Shown here one piece after another: positions 22,035 through 29,883 of a DNA stretch of 37,146 nucleotides. Origin of the DNA: a bacterium (GTDB lineage Bacteria > Patescibacteriota > Minisyncoccia > Phycocordibacterales > UBA2100); contig JAUSHX010000015.1 in assembly GCA_030648265.1 (NCBI GenBank), forward strand, positions 1 to 37,146, given 5' to 3'. How positions within the stretch are numbered: position 1 is the first letter of the stretch; every line of letters begins with the position of its first letter. Under the pieces are notes generated by a model. That model had not been told where the DNA came from. It made no database searches and saw only the letters and a program-made list of their open reading frames with translations. The position numbers were made by a program, and so were the translations under genes.

Positions 22035-24746
22035 ATGGTTCCATTCAACAATTACACGACTAAAGCGAAAGAATCTGTGCACCGCGCACATCAGCTTGCG
22101 GTTGAACGCGGCCACAACCAAGTTTCCACACTGCATCTCTTGGCTGCGCTTCTCACGCAGGAGGAGTCCATGGTTCTCCCGATGCTTGAGCAAGTAGAAG
22201 TTGATGTCGTTCACCTTACCGATTCCGTGCTTGAACTCATTGAAGGAAGCGGAGGAGGGAATACCATATCCCCTTCATTCCAACTGTACTTGACGCCGGA
22301 GCTCGTGAAAGTCTTTGAGGCAGTCCCGCGGATAGCCGCAAGTTTCAACGACCAGTTTGTTTCGCCGGAACATCTTCTTTTGGGAGTGGCGGAAAATCCG
22401 GGGCCGGCAGCCGACATACTTACGAGATTTCGCGTGGATCGTGCCGCCCTCGCGCGCGTGCTTACGGACATTAAAGAAGGGAAGATACGCGACATTGACG
22501 AGCCGAAAAAGCCCCGTGCGCTTACGCGGTTTGCCCGTTCGCTCACAGACCGCGCCCGCGAAAATAAATTAGACCCGGTCATCGGGCGGAATATGGAGAT
22601 TACGCGCGTCATTCAGATACTCTCACGCCGTACCAAAAATAATCCGATTTTGATAGGAGAGGCAGGAGTCGGAAAGACCGCGGTTGCGGAAGGGCTGGCA
22701 CAGCAGCTTGCCTCGGGCGATGTGCCGGAATCTTTGCGCGGCAAGGATCTCGTACAGCTTGACCTAGGGCTTCTCATTGCCGGCACAAAGTATCGTGGAG
22801 AATTTGAAGAGCGGCTGAAAGCAGTGATGCGGGAAGTTGAGCGCTCGGAAGGAAAAATAATTCTTTTCATTGACGAAATGCATACACTTGTGGGTGCGGG
22901 AGCCGCCGAAGGGTCAATGGACGCATCCAATATGCTGAAGCCCGCTCTTGCGCGCGGCGATATCCGCGTTATCGGCGCGACAACGCTCAAGGAGTTTCAG
23001 AGACATATTGAACACGACCCCGCGCTCACGCGCAGATTCCAGCCTGTGTACGTGAATGAACCTTCACAGGACGACGCAATCGCGATTTTGCGCGGTCTTA
23101 AAGAACGGTACGAGCTGTTCCATGGCGTGCGAATTACGGACGATGCTATCGTTGCGGCGGTTCAGCTTTCTATCCGCTACATCACAGAACGTTTTCTACC
23201 GGACAAGGCAATTGATTTGATAGACGAAGCTTCATCGGCCTTGCGCCTCTCGCTTGAGAACAAACCGCCCGCGCTTGAAGAAGCGCAGCGCAAGATTATG
23301 CGTTTGGAAATTGAACGGGAGGCATTGAAAAAGGAATCGGAAGAAAGCGACGGCAAGGCGCGTACGCGCGTGAGGGCGATAGAAAAAGAAGTCGCTGACT
23401 TGAAAGACGGTACGCGCGAGCTTGAGCTCAAATGGAAAAATGAGCGCGAAACCATCGCAGAAATCAAGCGCGCGAAGGGCGACCTTGAGAAGGCGCGCAT
23501 TGAAGCGGATGCGGCGGAAGCGATAGCAGACCTCACAAAAACGGCTGAAATTCGCTACGGCAAAATTCCGCTCCTGGAAAAGGAAATTGAAGCTGCGGCG
23601 AAGCGTTTGAAGAAACTACAAGCAACTCGGCGTGTTCTCAAGGAGGAAATCACAGAAGAAGATATTGCCGGAGTCGTGTCCCGTTGGACCGGCGTTCCCA
23701 TAACGCGCATGCTTGAGGAAGAGGCGGAGAAGCTTTCCAGAATGGAGGAGGAGCTGAAGAAGCGCATCGTCGGCCAGGACGAAGCGTTGCAAAAAGTTTC
23801 AGATGCTATCAAGCGAAGCCGCGCCGGTATTGCCGACCCGAATCGCCCAGTGGGCAGTTTCCTGTTTTTGGGTCCGACCGGAGTAGGCAAGACCGAGCTT
23901 ACGCGGGCGCTCGCAGATTTCCTTTTCAACAGCGACAAGGCGCTCATTCGCGTTGACATGTCAGAATACATGGAGAAACATTCCGTATCTAAGATGATTG
24001 GCTCGCCGCCAGGATATGTGGGACACGACGAAGGCGGGGGGTTAACGGAACTTGTGCGGCATAGGCCCTACTCCGTTGTTCTATTTGATGAGATAGAAAA
24101 AGCGCATTCGGAAGTGTTTAATATTCTGCTTCAGGTCTTGGACAACGGAAGATTGACGGATGCAAAAGGCCGCATTGTAAACTTCAAGAACACCGTTATC
24201 ATCATGACCTCAAACATCGGCTCCGAACACATAGACAAGATGTCCAGTCTTGGCTTCGGGAGCGAATCGCACGGAAGCGAGAGCGATAGGTATGAAAAAG
24301 TCAAAGAGAAGGTGATGAGTTCGCTCAAAGAATTCTTCCGTCCGGAATTCCTGAATCGTCTGGATGAAATCGTTCTCTTCAATATACTTTCTCCGGATGC
24401 GGTGAAAGATATTGTGCGCATGCAAATAGACATAATCGCCAAACGACTTCAAGAAAAGCAAATCACACTTACATTCTCGGACGCCGTGCTTGTGCACCTG
24501 GCAAAAGAAGGTTACAGCTCGCAGTATGGCGCGCGACCTCTTAAGCGTTTGATGCAAACGAAAATACTTACTCCAATCGCCAACATGATGGTTTCCAGAA
24601 ATGTGATGGAGGGTGGCTCGGTCCACGTTGATGTCAAGCAGGGTGCAGAGGTCACACAGCCCGCGGAATTTGTATTTGATGTTCGCAGAGGAGCCGTTCG
24701 CAAGCGCGGAGCGCGTGCTCGCGCAAAATCCGCTGTTGGTGTTTGA
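22035..24746 (+). CDS. clpB: ClpB-type disaggregase ATPase
   Basis: Hsp100 ATPase that extracts proteins from aggregates. The order is an N-domain (1-150), AAA1 with Walker A GEAGVGKT (208-215) and Walker [10 protein letters not shown], a long charged coiled-coil middle domain (about 410-540) of ClpB type, AAA2 with Walker A GPTGVGKT (near 612) and [11 protein letters not shown], and a C-terminal small domain. No IGL/IGF loop for ClpP was spotted, which also favours ClpB over ClpC/A. At 903 residues it is slightly long. The start ATG has TAATCT (22023-22028) 6 nt upstream and no Shine-Dalgarno. The C-terminus ends in a basic Arg/Ala tail. Confidence 0.92.
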   Translation: MVPFNNYTTKAKESVHRAHQLAVERGHNQVSTLHLLAALLTQEESMVLPMLEQVEVDVVHLTDSVLELIEGSGGGNTISPSFQLYLTPELVKVFEAVPRIAASFNDQFVSPEHLLLGVAENPGPAADILTRFRVDRAALARVLTDIKEGKIRDIDEPKKPRALTRFARSLTDRARENKLDPVIGRNMEITRVIQILSRRTKNNPILIGEAGVGKTAVAEGLAQQLASGDVPESLRGKDLVQLDLGLLIAGTKYRGEFEERLKAVMREVERSEGKIILFIDEMHTLVGAGAAEGSMDASNMLKPALARGDIRVIGATTLKEFQRHIEHDPALTRRFQPVYVNEPSQDDAIAILRGLKERYELFHGVRITDDAIVAAVQLSIRYITERFLPDKAIDLIDEASSALRLSLENKPPALEEAQRKIMRLEIEREALKKESEESDGKARTRVRAIEKEVADLKDGTRELELKWKNERETIAEIKRAKGDLEKARIEADAAEAIADLTKTAEIRYGKIPLLEKEIEAAAKRLKKLQATRRVLKEEITEEDIAGVVSRWTGVPITRMLEEEAEKLSRMEEELKKRIVGQDEALQKVSDAIKRSRAGIADPNRPVGSFLFLGPTGVGKTELTRALADFLFNSDKALIRVDMSEYMEKHSVSKMIGSPPGYVGHDEGGGLTELVRHRPYSVVLFDEIEKAHSEVFNILLQVLDNGRLTDAKGRIVNFKNTVIIMTSNIGSEHIDKMSSLGFGSESHGSESDRYEKVKEKVMSSLKEFFRPEFLNRLDEIVLFNILSPDAVKDIVRMQIDIIAKRLQEKQITLTFSDAVLVHLAKEGYSSQYGARPLKRLMQTKILTPIANMMVSRNVMEGGSVHVDVKQGAEVTQPAEFVFDVRRGAVRKRGARARAKSAVGV

Positions 24747-24830
24747 TGTTTTGATGATGCAGAGGGAAGCGCTTCTCTTGTTCACAGTATCAAAGTGGTC
24801 AATTGCGATAATCCACAATAATATGAACAT

Positions 24831-25646
24831 GTGGCAAAGAAGTGGACAAAATCGGAAGAGGATAGATATGGTTCGGAGTTACGTACGCTGTATATTAGTC
24901 AAAATAAAACCATCAGTGAAGTCGGATTGATATTGAACATTGCTCCGCAAACAGTCTTTAGCCGCTTACACCGTCTCGGTATTCCTACATGTCGCGAAAA
25001 GAAGTTGTTCGTTAACAATCAGCGAAAGGATATAATCTTGCCTAAGACACGTTCAGCTACTCTGGCAGAACTTCTCGGCGTTCTGTTAGGCGATGGACAT
25101 ATCAGTCATTTCCAAGTTATTATTACTTTGGGGAGTAAGGAACTCAAATATGCACATCATGTAAGTTCGCTTTTGAAAAATGTGTTTGGAAAGAAGCCCA
25201 AGATTAGCGTACGAAGTACCGGATATCGAGACGTGTACCTTGGCTCAACAGCCATTACCAGTTGGTTGATGCGCGAGGGATTGGTCTCAAACAAAGTCGA
25301 GGATCAAGTTGATGCTCCACTATGGATATTCAAAAAGCGGGAATATATGATTGCTTTTTTGCGCGGATTTTTTGATACAGACGGTTCTATCTATAAGTTG
25401 AAATATGGAATACAATTATCTTTTACTAACAAGTCTCTGCCGCTTTTATATTCTTTACAGAAGATGCTAAGAGCGTTAGGATACGCAGCATCGGCAATGA
25501 GCGCGTACCGTGTGTATGTCACGAGAGTCTCAGAGGTGGAGAGATTTTTTCGAGAGATAAAACCGGCAAATGCGAAGCATCAGCGCCGATTTAGTGAGTT
25601 CATTAGGCGCGTCGGTACTCAAGCGGTCAACGAGGATGCGCTGTAG
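24831..25646 (+). CDS. LAGLIDADG homing endonuclease running into tRNA-Tyr
   Basis: A 271-residue protein with two LAGLIDADG helices, LLGVLLGDG (81-89) and FLRGFFDTDG (176-185), each keeping the acidic metal ligand, so it could act as a monomeric double-motif enzyme. An N-terminal helix-turn-helix (about 29-51) resembles a resolvase or sigma-like DNA-binding motif. Its last 12 codons lie in tRNA-Tyr and its TAG stop overlaps the GTA anticodon. The GTG start at 24831 has TAATAT (24819-24824) 6 nt upstream. It is not inside an intron or intein: the tRNA and clpB are both intact. Neighbouring 97-residue ORF begins right after the tRNA. Confidence 0.9.
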   Translation: MAKKWTKSEEDRYGSELRTLYISQNKTISEVGLILNIAPQTVFSRLHRLGIPTCREKKLFVNNQRKDIILPKTRSATLAELLGVLLGDGHISHFQVIITLGSKELKYAHHVSSLLKNVFGKKPKISVRSTGYRDVYLGSTAITSWLMREGLVSNKVEDQVDAPLWIFKKREYMIAFLRGFFDTDGSIYKLKYGIQLSFTNKSLPLLYSLQKMLRALGYAASAMSAYRVYVTRVSEVERFFREIKPANAKHQRRFSEFIRRVGTQAVNEDAL

Positions 25647-25692
25647 ACGCATTGGCCTTTGGCCTACGCAGGTTCGAATCCTGCCCGGCGCA
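25609..25692 (+). tRNA. tRNA-Tyr (anticodon GUA)
   Basis: Acceptor GCGTCGG/CCGGCGC (one G-U pair) with A73, D-stem CTC/GAG, anticodon arm ATGCG-CTGTAGA-CGCAT, long variable arm GGCC-TTT-GGCC, T-arm GCAGG-TTCGAAT-CCTGC. CCA is not encoded. The first 38 nt also encode the C-terminus of the LAGLIDADG nuclease. Confidence 0.95.
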
Positions 25693-25694
25693 CA

Positions 25695-25988
25695 ATGAAA
25701 TTGAAAAATGACAGATATAAAAAAGTGCGAGGAGGATATTCTCGGCTCTTTCATATTTCTTGTCAGAAGTGCGGTGCGGCAATCTGTAGGTATCAAAAGG
25801 ATGGTTCGGGAAATTTGCGCCGAATGTATTTGGACCGAATCTCAAAAGCGAAAGTCTCTCTTGCTAGAAAAGATATAACTTGCCCAAAGGGACACTTACT
25901 GGGAGTCAAAATAATATATGAAAAAGAGAAGAGACCGGCTTTTAGATTATTTGTGGATTCTATAACAAGGAAAATAATCAAAGCATGA
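25695..25988 (+). CDS. Hypothetical zinc-ribbon-like protein, 97 residues
   Basis: The ATG begins 2 nt after the mature 3' end of tRNA-Tyr, with no Shine-Dalgarno or promoter, so it must be read from the tRNA precursor; tRNA 3' processing would give a CA-ATG message. The protein is basic, with CQKCGAAIC and a later CPKGH, four possible zinc ligands, and otherwise no recognised domain (RLFHIS, KKVRGGY). It starts MKLKND, close to MKFPPK in the other post-tRNA ORF, though the rest is unrelated. Confidence 0.6.
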   Translation: MKLKNDRYKKVRGGYSRLFHISCQKCGAAICRYQKDGSGNLRRMYLDRISKAKVSLARKDITCPKGHLLGVKIIYEKEKRPAFRLFVDSITRKIIKA

Positions 25989-26015
25989 GTGAGCGTCTGG
26001 TTTCACCTGAATTAA

Positions 26016-26456
26016 ATGACCTTCCCCACGCATATCCTAGCGGGACTCGTCATAGGGAAGTTGACGGGGGATTATACGGCGGCGCTCACGGGCTCCTTGT
26101 TCATGGATTTGGACCACCTCATTTCATATCACCAGAATGGAATATTGTTTAAACCGCGAGCGATACTGCATGAAAGCCTAACAGAAAAGGACCCGTGGGG
26201 AAGCCAAAAAAACATTTTTCACAGTGTGCAGGCGTGGGCTATTATTTCACTTCTGGTGGTGGCGCTTAACCTGCATTTCGGGCTTATTTTCTCTCTGGCC
26301 TACTTTGTCCATTTGTCTTTAGACGCGCTCAACGGAGACGTGTACCCGTTTTATCCGTACAAAAAGTTCCAAATAAAGAAACCGATAATACGCTATCTCT
26401 CAAAGAAAGAGGCTATACTCGGTGTGAGCCTGCTACTTCTATTTCTTATAGCTTAA
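26016..26456 (+). CDS. YdjM/DUF457-like membrane-bound metal hydrolase
   Basis: A 146-residue membrane protein with PTHILAGLVIGKL at the start and MDLDHLISY soon after, the His and Asp/His pattern of the YdjM-type (LexA-regulated, DUF457) family, plus later HESL, FHSVQAW and HLSLDALNGD His/Asp motifs. Hydrophobic helices lie at about 5-30, 70-100 and 130-146. The family is presumed to be metal-dependent membrane hydrolases, with the substrate unknown. The stop codon is the first three bases of a TAAATGCA/TGCATTTA hairpin. Confidence 0.7.
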   Translation: MTFPTHILAGLVIGKLTGDYTAALTGSLFMDLDHLISYHQNGILFKPRAILHESLTEKDPWGSQKNIFHSVQAWAIISLLVVALNLHFGLIFSLAYFVHLSLDALNGDVYPFYPYKKFQIKKPIIRYLSKKEAILGVSLLLLFLIA

Positions 26457-26476
26457 ATGCAATTTTCCTGCATTTA
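26454..26476. repeat. Hairpin starting with the stop codon
   Basis: TAAATGCA-ATTTTCC-TGCATTTA, where the first TAA is the stop of the membrane hydrolase gene. It lies just before the GGDEF gene promoter (TACAAT 26480-26485). Confidence 0.65.
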
Positions 26477-26492
26477 GCGTACAATATAGAAG

Positions 26493-27353
26493 ATGAAGAG
26501 ATTTGAGATACCCTCTCCAGACCCTAAACGGCCTCGGTCGTTCAGCGAGCGGTTGCAAGATAAAAGATTAAAGAATCGAACCATAAAAGAGCTTCACGAA
26601 GCTGTTCAGAAAAGCAGAGAAAAAGAGGAAGAAGCCAATAAGCAACTTCGGGAGGCTAGTTATGCGCTAGAGGCCTCCACATCTGCGTCTAGGCCAGTGC
26701 TGGAGAATCAGGAAAAGAAAATTGAGGAACTTGGAAACTTGGCAGCAAAAGATCCTCTTACGGGACTTTCAAATAGGCGCGATTTTAATGAACGCCTGAA
26801 AGAATTCAAAAAAAGATGGGAGCCAAAATCATCGGCATTTGAAGGCAAGAGAAGTGAAGATCCAGCACGATTTACAAATCATATTGATAAGAGAAAACCA
26901 CAGGATTTCGTGGTAATAATGATTGATCTTGATAAGTTTAAAACCATCAATGACACGCTCGGACACGATGCTGGCGACAAAGTGCTTCAGGAATTGGGAA
27001 AATTTCTTATCCATGGGAAGGTTCTCAGAGACAATGATTTTCCCGCACGATACGGCGGCGAAGAATTTATCGTACTATGCCCAGAAACTAATTTGTTGCG
27101 AGGGGGTGTGGTTGCGGAAAAGATCAGGGCAGGTATAGAAGCTCTAAATACAATATACAACGGTAAAGTAATCAAAATTACTGCAAGTCTCGGTGTTTCA
27201 TCGGCTGCAACAACTCTTGATATTAGTGCAATAGTTTCAAAGGCAGATACTGCCTTGTATCAAGCAAAAGCAGATGACGGGAATTTAGTCAGGAAAGCGA
27301 TTCCCACCAGACACGACCCCATACCGGAACTTCTTCCAATAGGTAGATTGTAG
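26493..27353 (+). CDS. GGDEF-domain protein (diguanylate cyclase)
   Basis: A Lys/Arg/Glu-rich coiled N-terminal part (about 1-85) leads to a GGDEF domain with DPLTGLSNRRDF, IMIDLDKFKTINDTLGHDAGD and the active-site loop RYGGEEF (near 187-193). The GGEEF signature, substrate-binding Asn/Asp and the DxD metal residues are intact, so synthesis of cyclic di-GMP is likely. There is no membrane segment, PAS or REC domain; the coiled part may control dimerisation. No RxxD inhibitory site is obvious before the loop. The ATG has TACAAT 7 nt upstream and no Shine-Dalgarno. c-di-GMP receptors are not seen in the window; the pilin genes that follow are convergent and a functional link is speculative. Confidence 0.85.
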   Translation: MKRFEIPSPDPKRPRSFSERLQDKRLKNRTIKELHEAVQKSREKEEEANKQLREASYALEASTSASRPVLENQEKKIEELGNLAAKDPLTGLSNRRDFNERLKEFKKRWEPKSSAFEGKRSEDPARFTNHIDKRKPQDFVVIMIDLDKFKTINDTLGHDAGDKVLQELGKFLIHGKVLRDNDFPARYGGEEFIVLCPETNLLRGGVVAEKIRAGIEALNTIYNGKVIKITASLGVSSAATTLDISAIVSKADTALYQAKADDGNLVRKAIPTRHDPIPELLPIGRL

Positions 27354-27384
27354 TAGCCCAGCCTTCGGCAACCTCGCTGACACC

Positions 27385-27714
27385 TCAATTCTCGACGAAA
27401 TTATACGCCGAGTTGATATTTTGAAGGCGGCTCATATCGGGCTCGTATGAGCGCGCGTCAGGGCTTACGCCGAGCTTGAATGTGTTGTTGAGTATCGCGA
27501 TGATGCCGAACACGCCGACCATAACGAGCATGCCGATGAGTCCCCAGAGCATGTGCTGTTTACCCTCGCTGTTTTCTCCGCCCTCGCCGAGATTCACAAT
27601 AAACACTACCAGCCCCCAAAGGAAGAGGAGGAATCCTGCGGTGAATATGAGCAGAATCGTCGGGTCTATTATTAACGTTACGAAGCGGTCAATGAGTTGC
27701 GTTGCAGAATTCAT
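27385..27714 (-). CDS. TrbC/VirB2-like pilin, 109 residues
   Basis: Two membrane helices (about 14-38 and 56-76) separated by a short charged loop (NLGEGGENSEGKQHM). This is the topology of T4SS-type pilins common in CPR genomes. No typical cleavable signal is obvious. It is the last of five related genes on the minus strand (27385-29753), suggesting a pilus or surface apparatus, but no VirB4/VirB11-type ATPase or coupling gene is in the window. Confidence 0.65.
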   Translation of the reverse strand: MNSATQLIDRFVTLIIDPTILLIFTAGFLLFLWGLVVFIVNLGEGGENSEGKQHMLWGLIGMLVMVGVFGIIAILNNTFKLGVSPDARSYEPDMSRLQNINSAYNFVEN

Positions 27715-27792
27715 AAAATTGCGGGAGACAAAGGCTTACCCTACAGCAAGCGCCTTAACACTGCTCAAGCTAGCACTTGAGCTCAATGTCTA

Positions 27793-28218
27793 TTAGAAAG
27801 GAACGGAAACGCCGCCACTAACATTGATGACTCCAGTAGCGCCGCCCGTAGCCCCGTAGCCCTGCGCTGTGTACGTTGAAGGCATTATAGCCGTCTGATT
27901 ACCGCCGACGCCGAACGTGTTTTGCAGGAGGCGGATAATGCCCCAGACAGACACCATGACGAACAACGCGATTATGCCCCATATCATAAGCTGTATACCT
28001 TTCTTTGCCGCATCCTCGCCGCCGATATTGGCAAGGTATTGAATCAATCCCCAGAAAAATACTACTATCGCTATTGTAATGAAAAGAAAGATAACGCCAT
28101 TCAAAATACCAAGCACGCGGTTCAGTGTGCTTTCAATAGTCACTTGTGCCAGAGCAATAAACGGTAAAGCAAGCGCAAAAAGAGCAAGAGCGGAGAAACC
28201 AACAGTTCGTGCACGCAT
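27793..28218 (-). CDS. TrbC/VirB2-like pilin with signal peptide, 141 residues
   Basis: A signal peptide (1-24, cleavage likely after IALA-Q) precedes two membrane helices (about 40-60 and 80-100) flanking a GGEDAAKKGIQ loop. The C-terminal tail is Gly/Thr/Ser-rich. The family pattern matches T4SS-type pilin. It follows a 378-bp structured gap after the preceding pilin gene, so it may have its own transcript; the leader is AT-rich with the palindrome CTTAATATATTAAG (28237-28250). Confidence 0.7.
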   Translation of the reverse strand: MRARTVGFSALALFALALPFIALAQVTIESTLNRVLGILNGVIFLFITIAIVVFFWGLIQYLANIGGEDAAKKGIQLMIWGIIALFVMVSVWGIIRLLQNTFGVGGNQTAIMPSTYTAQGYGATGGATGVINVSGGVSVPF

Positions 28219-28322
28219 AAAATATTGTTTAATTACCTTAATATATTAAGTACTTTCATGGTATATGATGGCGGAAAAAGCACAACGGCGGATGGAAGGT
28301 GCTGTGGATAACGGGGGCGCTC

Positions 28323-28416
28323 AAAAGGAGGAGGCTTTTTTAAGGGGCACATCGGGTAGAGATGTGCATCTGTAGACGAAGCCCGAACCAGTACCCTTAA
28401 AAAACCTCCTCCTTTT
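28323..28416. repeat. Long inverted repeat with inner hairpin
   Basis: Bases 28323-28346 pair with 28394-28416 over 23 bp with one bulged C. The 47-nt interior has GCACATC-GGGTAGA-GATGTGC, whose loop GGG can pair with CCC at 28382-28384, allowing a pseudoknot. It could end transcripts on either strand (AAAAA/TTTTT flank). Confidence 0.7.
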
Positions 28417-28448
28417 TCGCGGAAGTTGGAAAAATGCGAATGAACCCG

Positions 28449-28482
28449 CACCGTCTACAGGTGTCTATCACGAACGATAGAC
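28449..28482. other. GTCTACA-loop double hairpin, second copy
   Basis: CACC-GTCTACA-GGTG followed by GTCTATC-ACGAAC-GATAGAC. It shares the loop and layout with the copy at 12410-12438, with compensatory stem changes. CGTCTACAG also occurs inverted at 28369-28377. Confidence 0.45.
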
Positions 28483-28557
28483 CCGTCAAAAACCCATAAC
28501 CTTTCGCTAGAATTGAGGAAATGCGACGCTGGTCAGAACAGTAGCCAGAAAAGTCGC

Positions 28558-28597
28558 AAGGTGAGACCTTGGGAGTGATTCTTTAAGGTCTCACCTT
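28558..28597. repeat. 13-bp-arm hairpin touching a pilin stop codon
   Basis: AAGGTGAGACCTT and AAGGTCTCACCTT pair perfectly around a 14-nt loop; the right end overlaps the stop codon (28597-28599) of the minus-strand gene. Confidence 0.65.
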
Positions 28598-28998
28598 TAA
28601 CGACCTGGCGGTTGCTCTTTCTTCTCCTTTCCGCCGCTATAGGCGTATATTACAAGGCCAATGACCAGCACGAAAACGATGGTGCCGATGATATATGCCA
28701 TGTTTCCGGGATGGCTCTGAAAGTACTGCACAATGCCCAGCATAACTATGAGAATGAAGAGTATTGTAAGCCCCACCTCTACCAATTTTAAGGACTCATC
28801 GCGGTGCGGGGTGCCGTATCGCGTGAAATAAACGATGACGGCGGCGCCGTACAGTATCAGTGCCAATGTCAGAAAGAGTCCGACGAATATATTCAGGAAC
28901 CCGAAAAACCTGACAAGAGTCATCGCAGAGGCAGTGCCCGGAATGAATATGGCTACCGTGGCAAGTGTCTGCAACTTTATAACGTTTCGCAACATCAT
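28597..28998 (-). CDS. Small membrane protein of the pilin cluster, 133 residues
   Basis: A signal-like N-terminus (residues 1-25) and three further hydrophobic segments (about 28-58, 72-92 and 98-122), ending in a charged GGKEKKEQPPGR tail. Less clearly a two-helix pilin than its neighbours; the extra helix suggests a pilus-associated membrane component. It begins 9 nt after the stop of the preceding pilin gene, with ATGATG as start. Confidence 0.6.
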   Translation of the reverse strand: MMLRNVIKLQTLATVAIFIPGTASAMTLVRFFGFLNIFVGLFLTLALILYGAAVIVYFTRYGTPHRDESLKLVEVGLTILFILIVMLGIVQYFQSHPGNMAYIIGTIVFVLVIGLVIYAYSGGKEKKEQPPGR

Positions 28999-29007
28999 AA
29001 GCGTATT

Positions 29008-29379
29008 CTACGTGCGCTGCTGCCCCGGAGCCAATTGCTCCTGCTGGCTTGGCGCGCCCTGATTGGTAAAGAGCGTTCTTCCCAACAGCCGCAAAATTCC
29101 CGGTATGCTCAACATCACAAAGAGTATTATAATCCCCCAGAAGAAAAATGCTTTCCTTTTCTCAACACTGTTTTCATTGCTGAATTGCAGGATGTTTGCG
29201 GACATTCCGTAGAAATATGCCGCAAATCCGAGAGTGACAAGAACTATTGACCCTAGACTCATGATTGATACGAGCTTCTCAACGAGCTCGCTATATGTGC
29301 CGACAGCTCCCGCGGCCAGAGCCACAGCCGGTGCCATTACAACGCACACGATCATCAATCTGGTGCGCGCCATACTCAT
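29008..29379 (-). CDS. TrbC/VirB2-like pilin, 123 residues
   Basis: The start ATG (29379-29377) overlaps the TGA of the preceding gene as ATGA, so they are translationally coupled; longer in-frame starts are rejected for this reason. A signal peptide (1-20, ALA-AG cut) precedes two hydrophobic segments (about 32-52 and 70-95) with the SNENSVEKRKAF loop between. The C-terminus is Gln/Pro-rich. Confidence 0.7.
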   Translation of the reverse strand: MSMARTRLMIVCVVMAPAVALAAGAVGTYSELVEKLVSIMSLGSIVLVTLGFAAYFYGMSANILQFSNENSVEKRKAFFFWGIIILFVMLSIPGILRLLGRTLFTNQGAPSQQEQLAPGQQRT

Positions 29380-29753
29380 GGCCCTACGAGTTGTGAGACT
29401 GTTCCCGCAATCAACGTTGCCAGCACCCACGCTCCCATGATGAGCAAGGCGCCAATGACTACCCAAACGAAATTCTTCCGTGCTTCGTCAAGTTTGCCAG
29501 GATTTCCCTGCGCCGAAATAAATTGGAATCCGGCGACAACAAAAAAGAGAACGATGACTGGTAGCGCCAGCATCACAACGACCTTTAGTACTCCGGCGAT
29601 GAATGCAGGGATTGTGGAAAACTGCGGGTTGAGCGGATTGCAAAGACCACTACTGCCGTCCGCACAATTTGCAGCATGAGCCACGGCAACGCTTGCAAGA
29701 AATAGTGCGGGAGCGCACGAAAGCCAGAAACCTATTTTCCGTAATATATTCAT
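29376..29753 (-). CDS. TrbC/VirB2-like pilin, 125 residues
   Basis: A clear signal peptide (1-27, HA-A cut) is followed by NCADGSSGLCNPL with two Cys that may form a disulfide, then two membrane helices (about 50-75 and 94-118) separated by AQGNPGKLDEARKNF, the classic T4SS-type pilin loop. It is the first gene of the pilin run and overlaps the next by 4 nt. The 130-bp upstream gap to the solute-binding gene holds the TACGAAT/TACAAAT repeat island. Confidence 0.75.
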   Translation of the reverse strand: MNILRKIGFWLSCAPALFLASVAVAHAANCADGSSGLCNPLNPQFSTIPAFIAGVLKVVVMLALPVIVLFFVVAGFQFISAQGNPGKLDEARKNFVWVVIGALLIMGAWVLATLIAGTVSQLVGP

Positions 29754-29784
29754 AACAATGTTCGAATCCGCGAGTAATTAAGTT

Positions 29785-29879
29785 CCAATCTACGAATGAT
29801 ACGAATACTACAAATGGCTACAAATATTCTCCCCGTCAATTCGTAGTTATTTGCAGATTGGGATGAATTTGTAGATTGG
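29785..29879. repeat. TACGAAT-type repeat island
   Basis: CCAATCTACGAAT (29785-29797) faces ATTTGTAGATTGG (29867-29879), with one mismatch, around imperfect repeats ATACGAAT, ACTACAAATGGCTACAAAT and AATTCGTAG. It is between the solute-binding gene and the first pilin gene, both on the minus strand. Function unknown. Confidence 0.6.
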
Positions 29880-29883
29880 TATT

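Larger units (their letters stand above)
28219..28596. other. Gene-free structured region between pilin genes
   Basis: It holds the 94-bp inverted repeat at 28323-28416, the GTCTACA double hairpin at 28449-28482, and the 13-bp-arm hairpin at 28558-28597. A 35-codon plus-strand frame (MAEKAQRRMEGAVDN start, 28267) ends inside the long inverted repeat; I give it little weight. It may be an RNA-processing region of the minus-strand pilin transcript, or a small RNA locus. Confidence 0.5.

Noticed and set aside
24831-25692. Intron or intein carrying the LAGLIDADG nuclease
   Set aside because: The tRNA is continuous and fully foldable and clpB has no interruption, so the nuclease gene is free-standing.
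28267-28374. Plus-strand 35-codon frame starting MAEKAQRRMEG
   Set aside because: No promoter or ribosome site, and it ends inside a long inverted repeat; the composition can arise by chance.
29380-29466. Longer start for the second pilin gene
   Set aside because: The ATGA overlap with the preceding stop and the signal peptide beginning there mark 29379 as the start.
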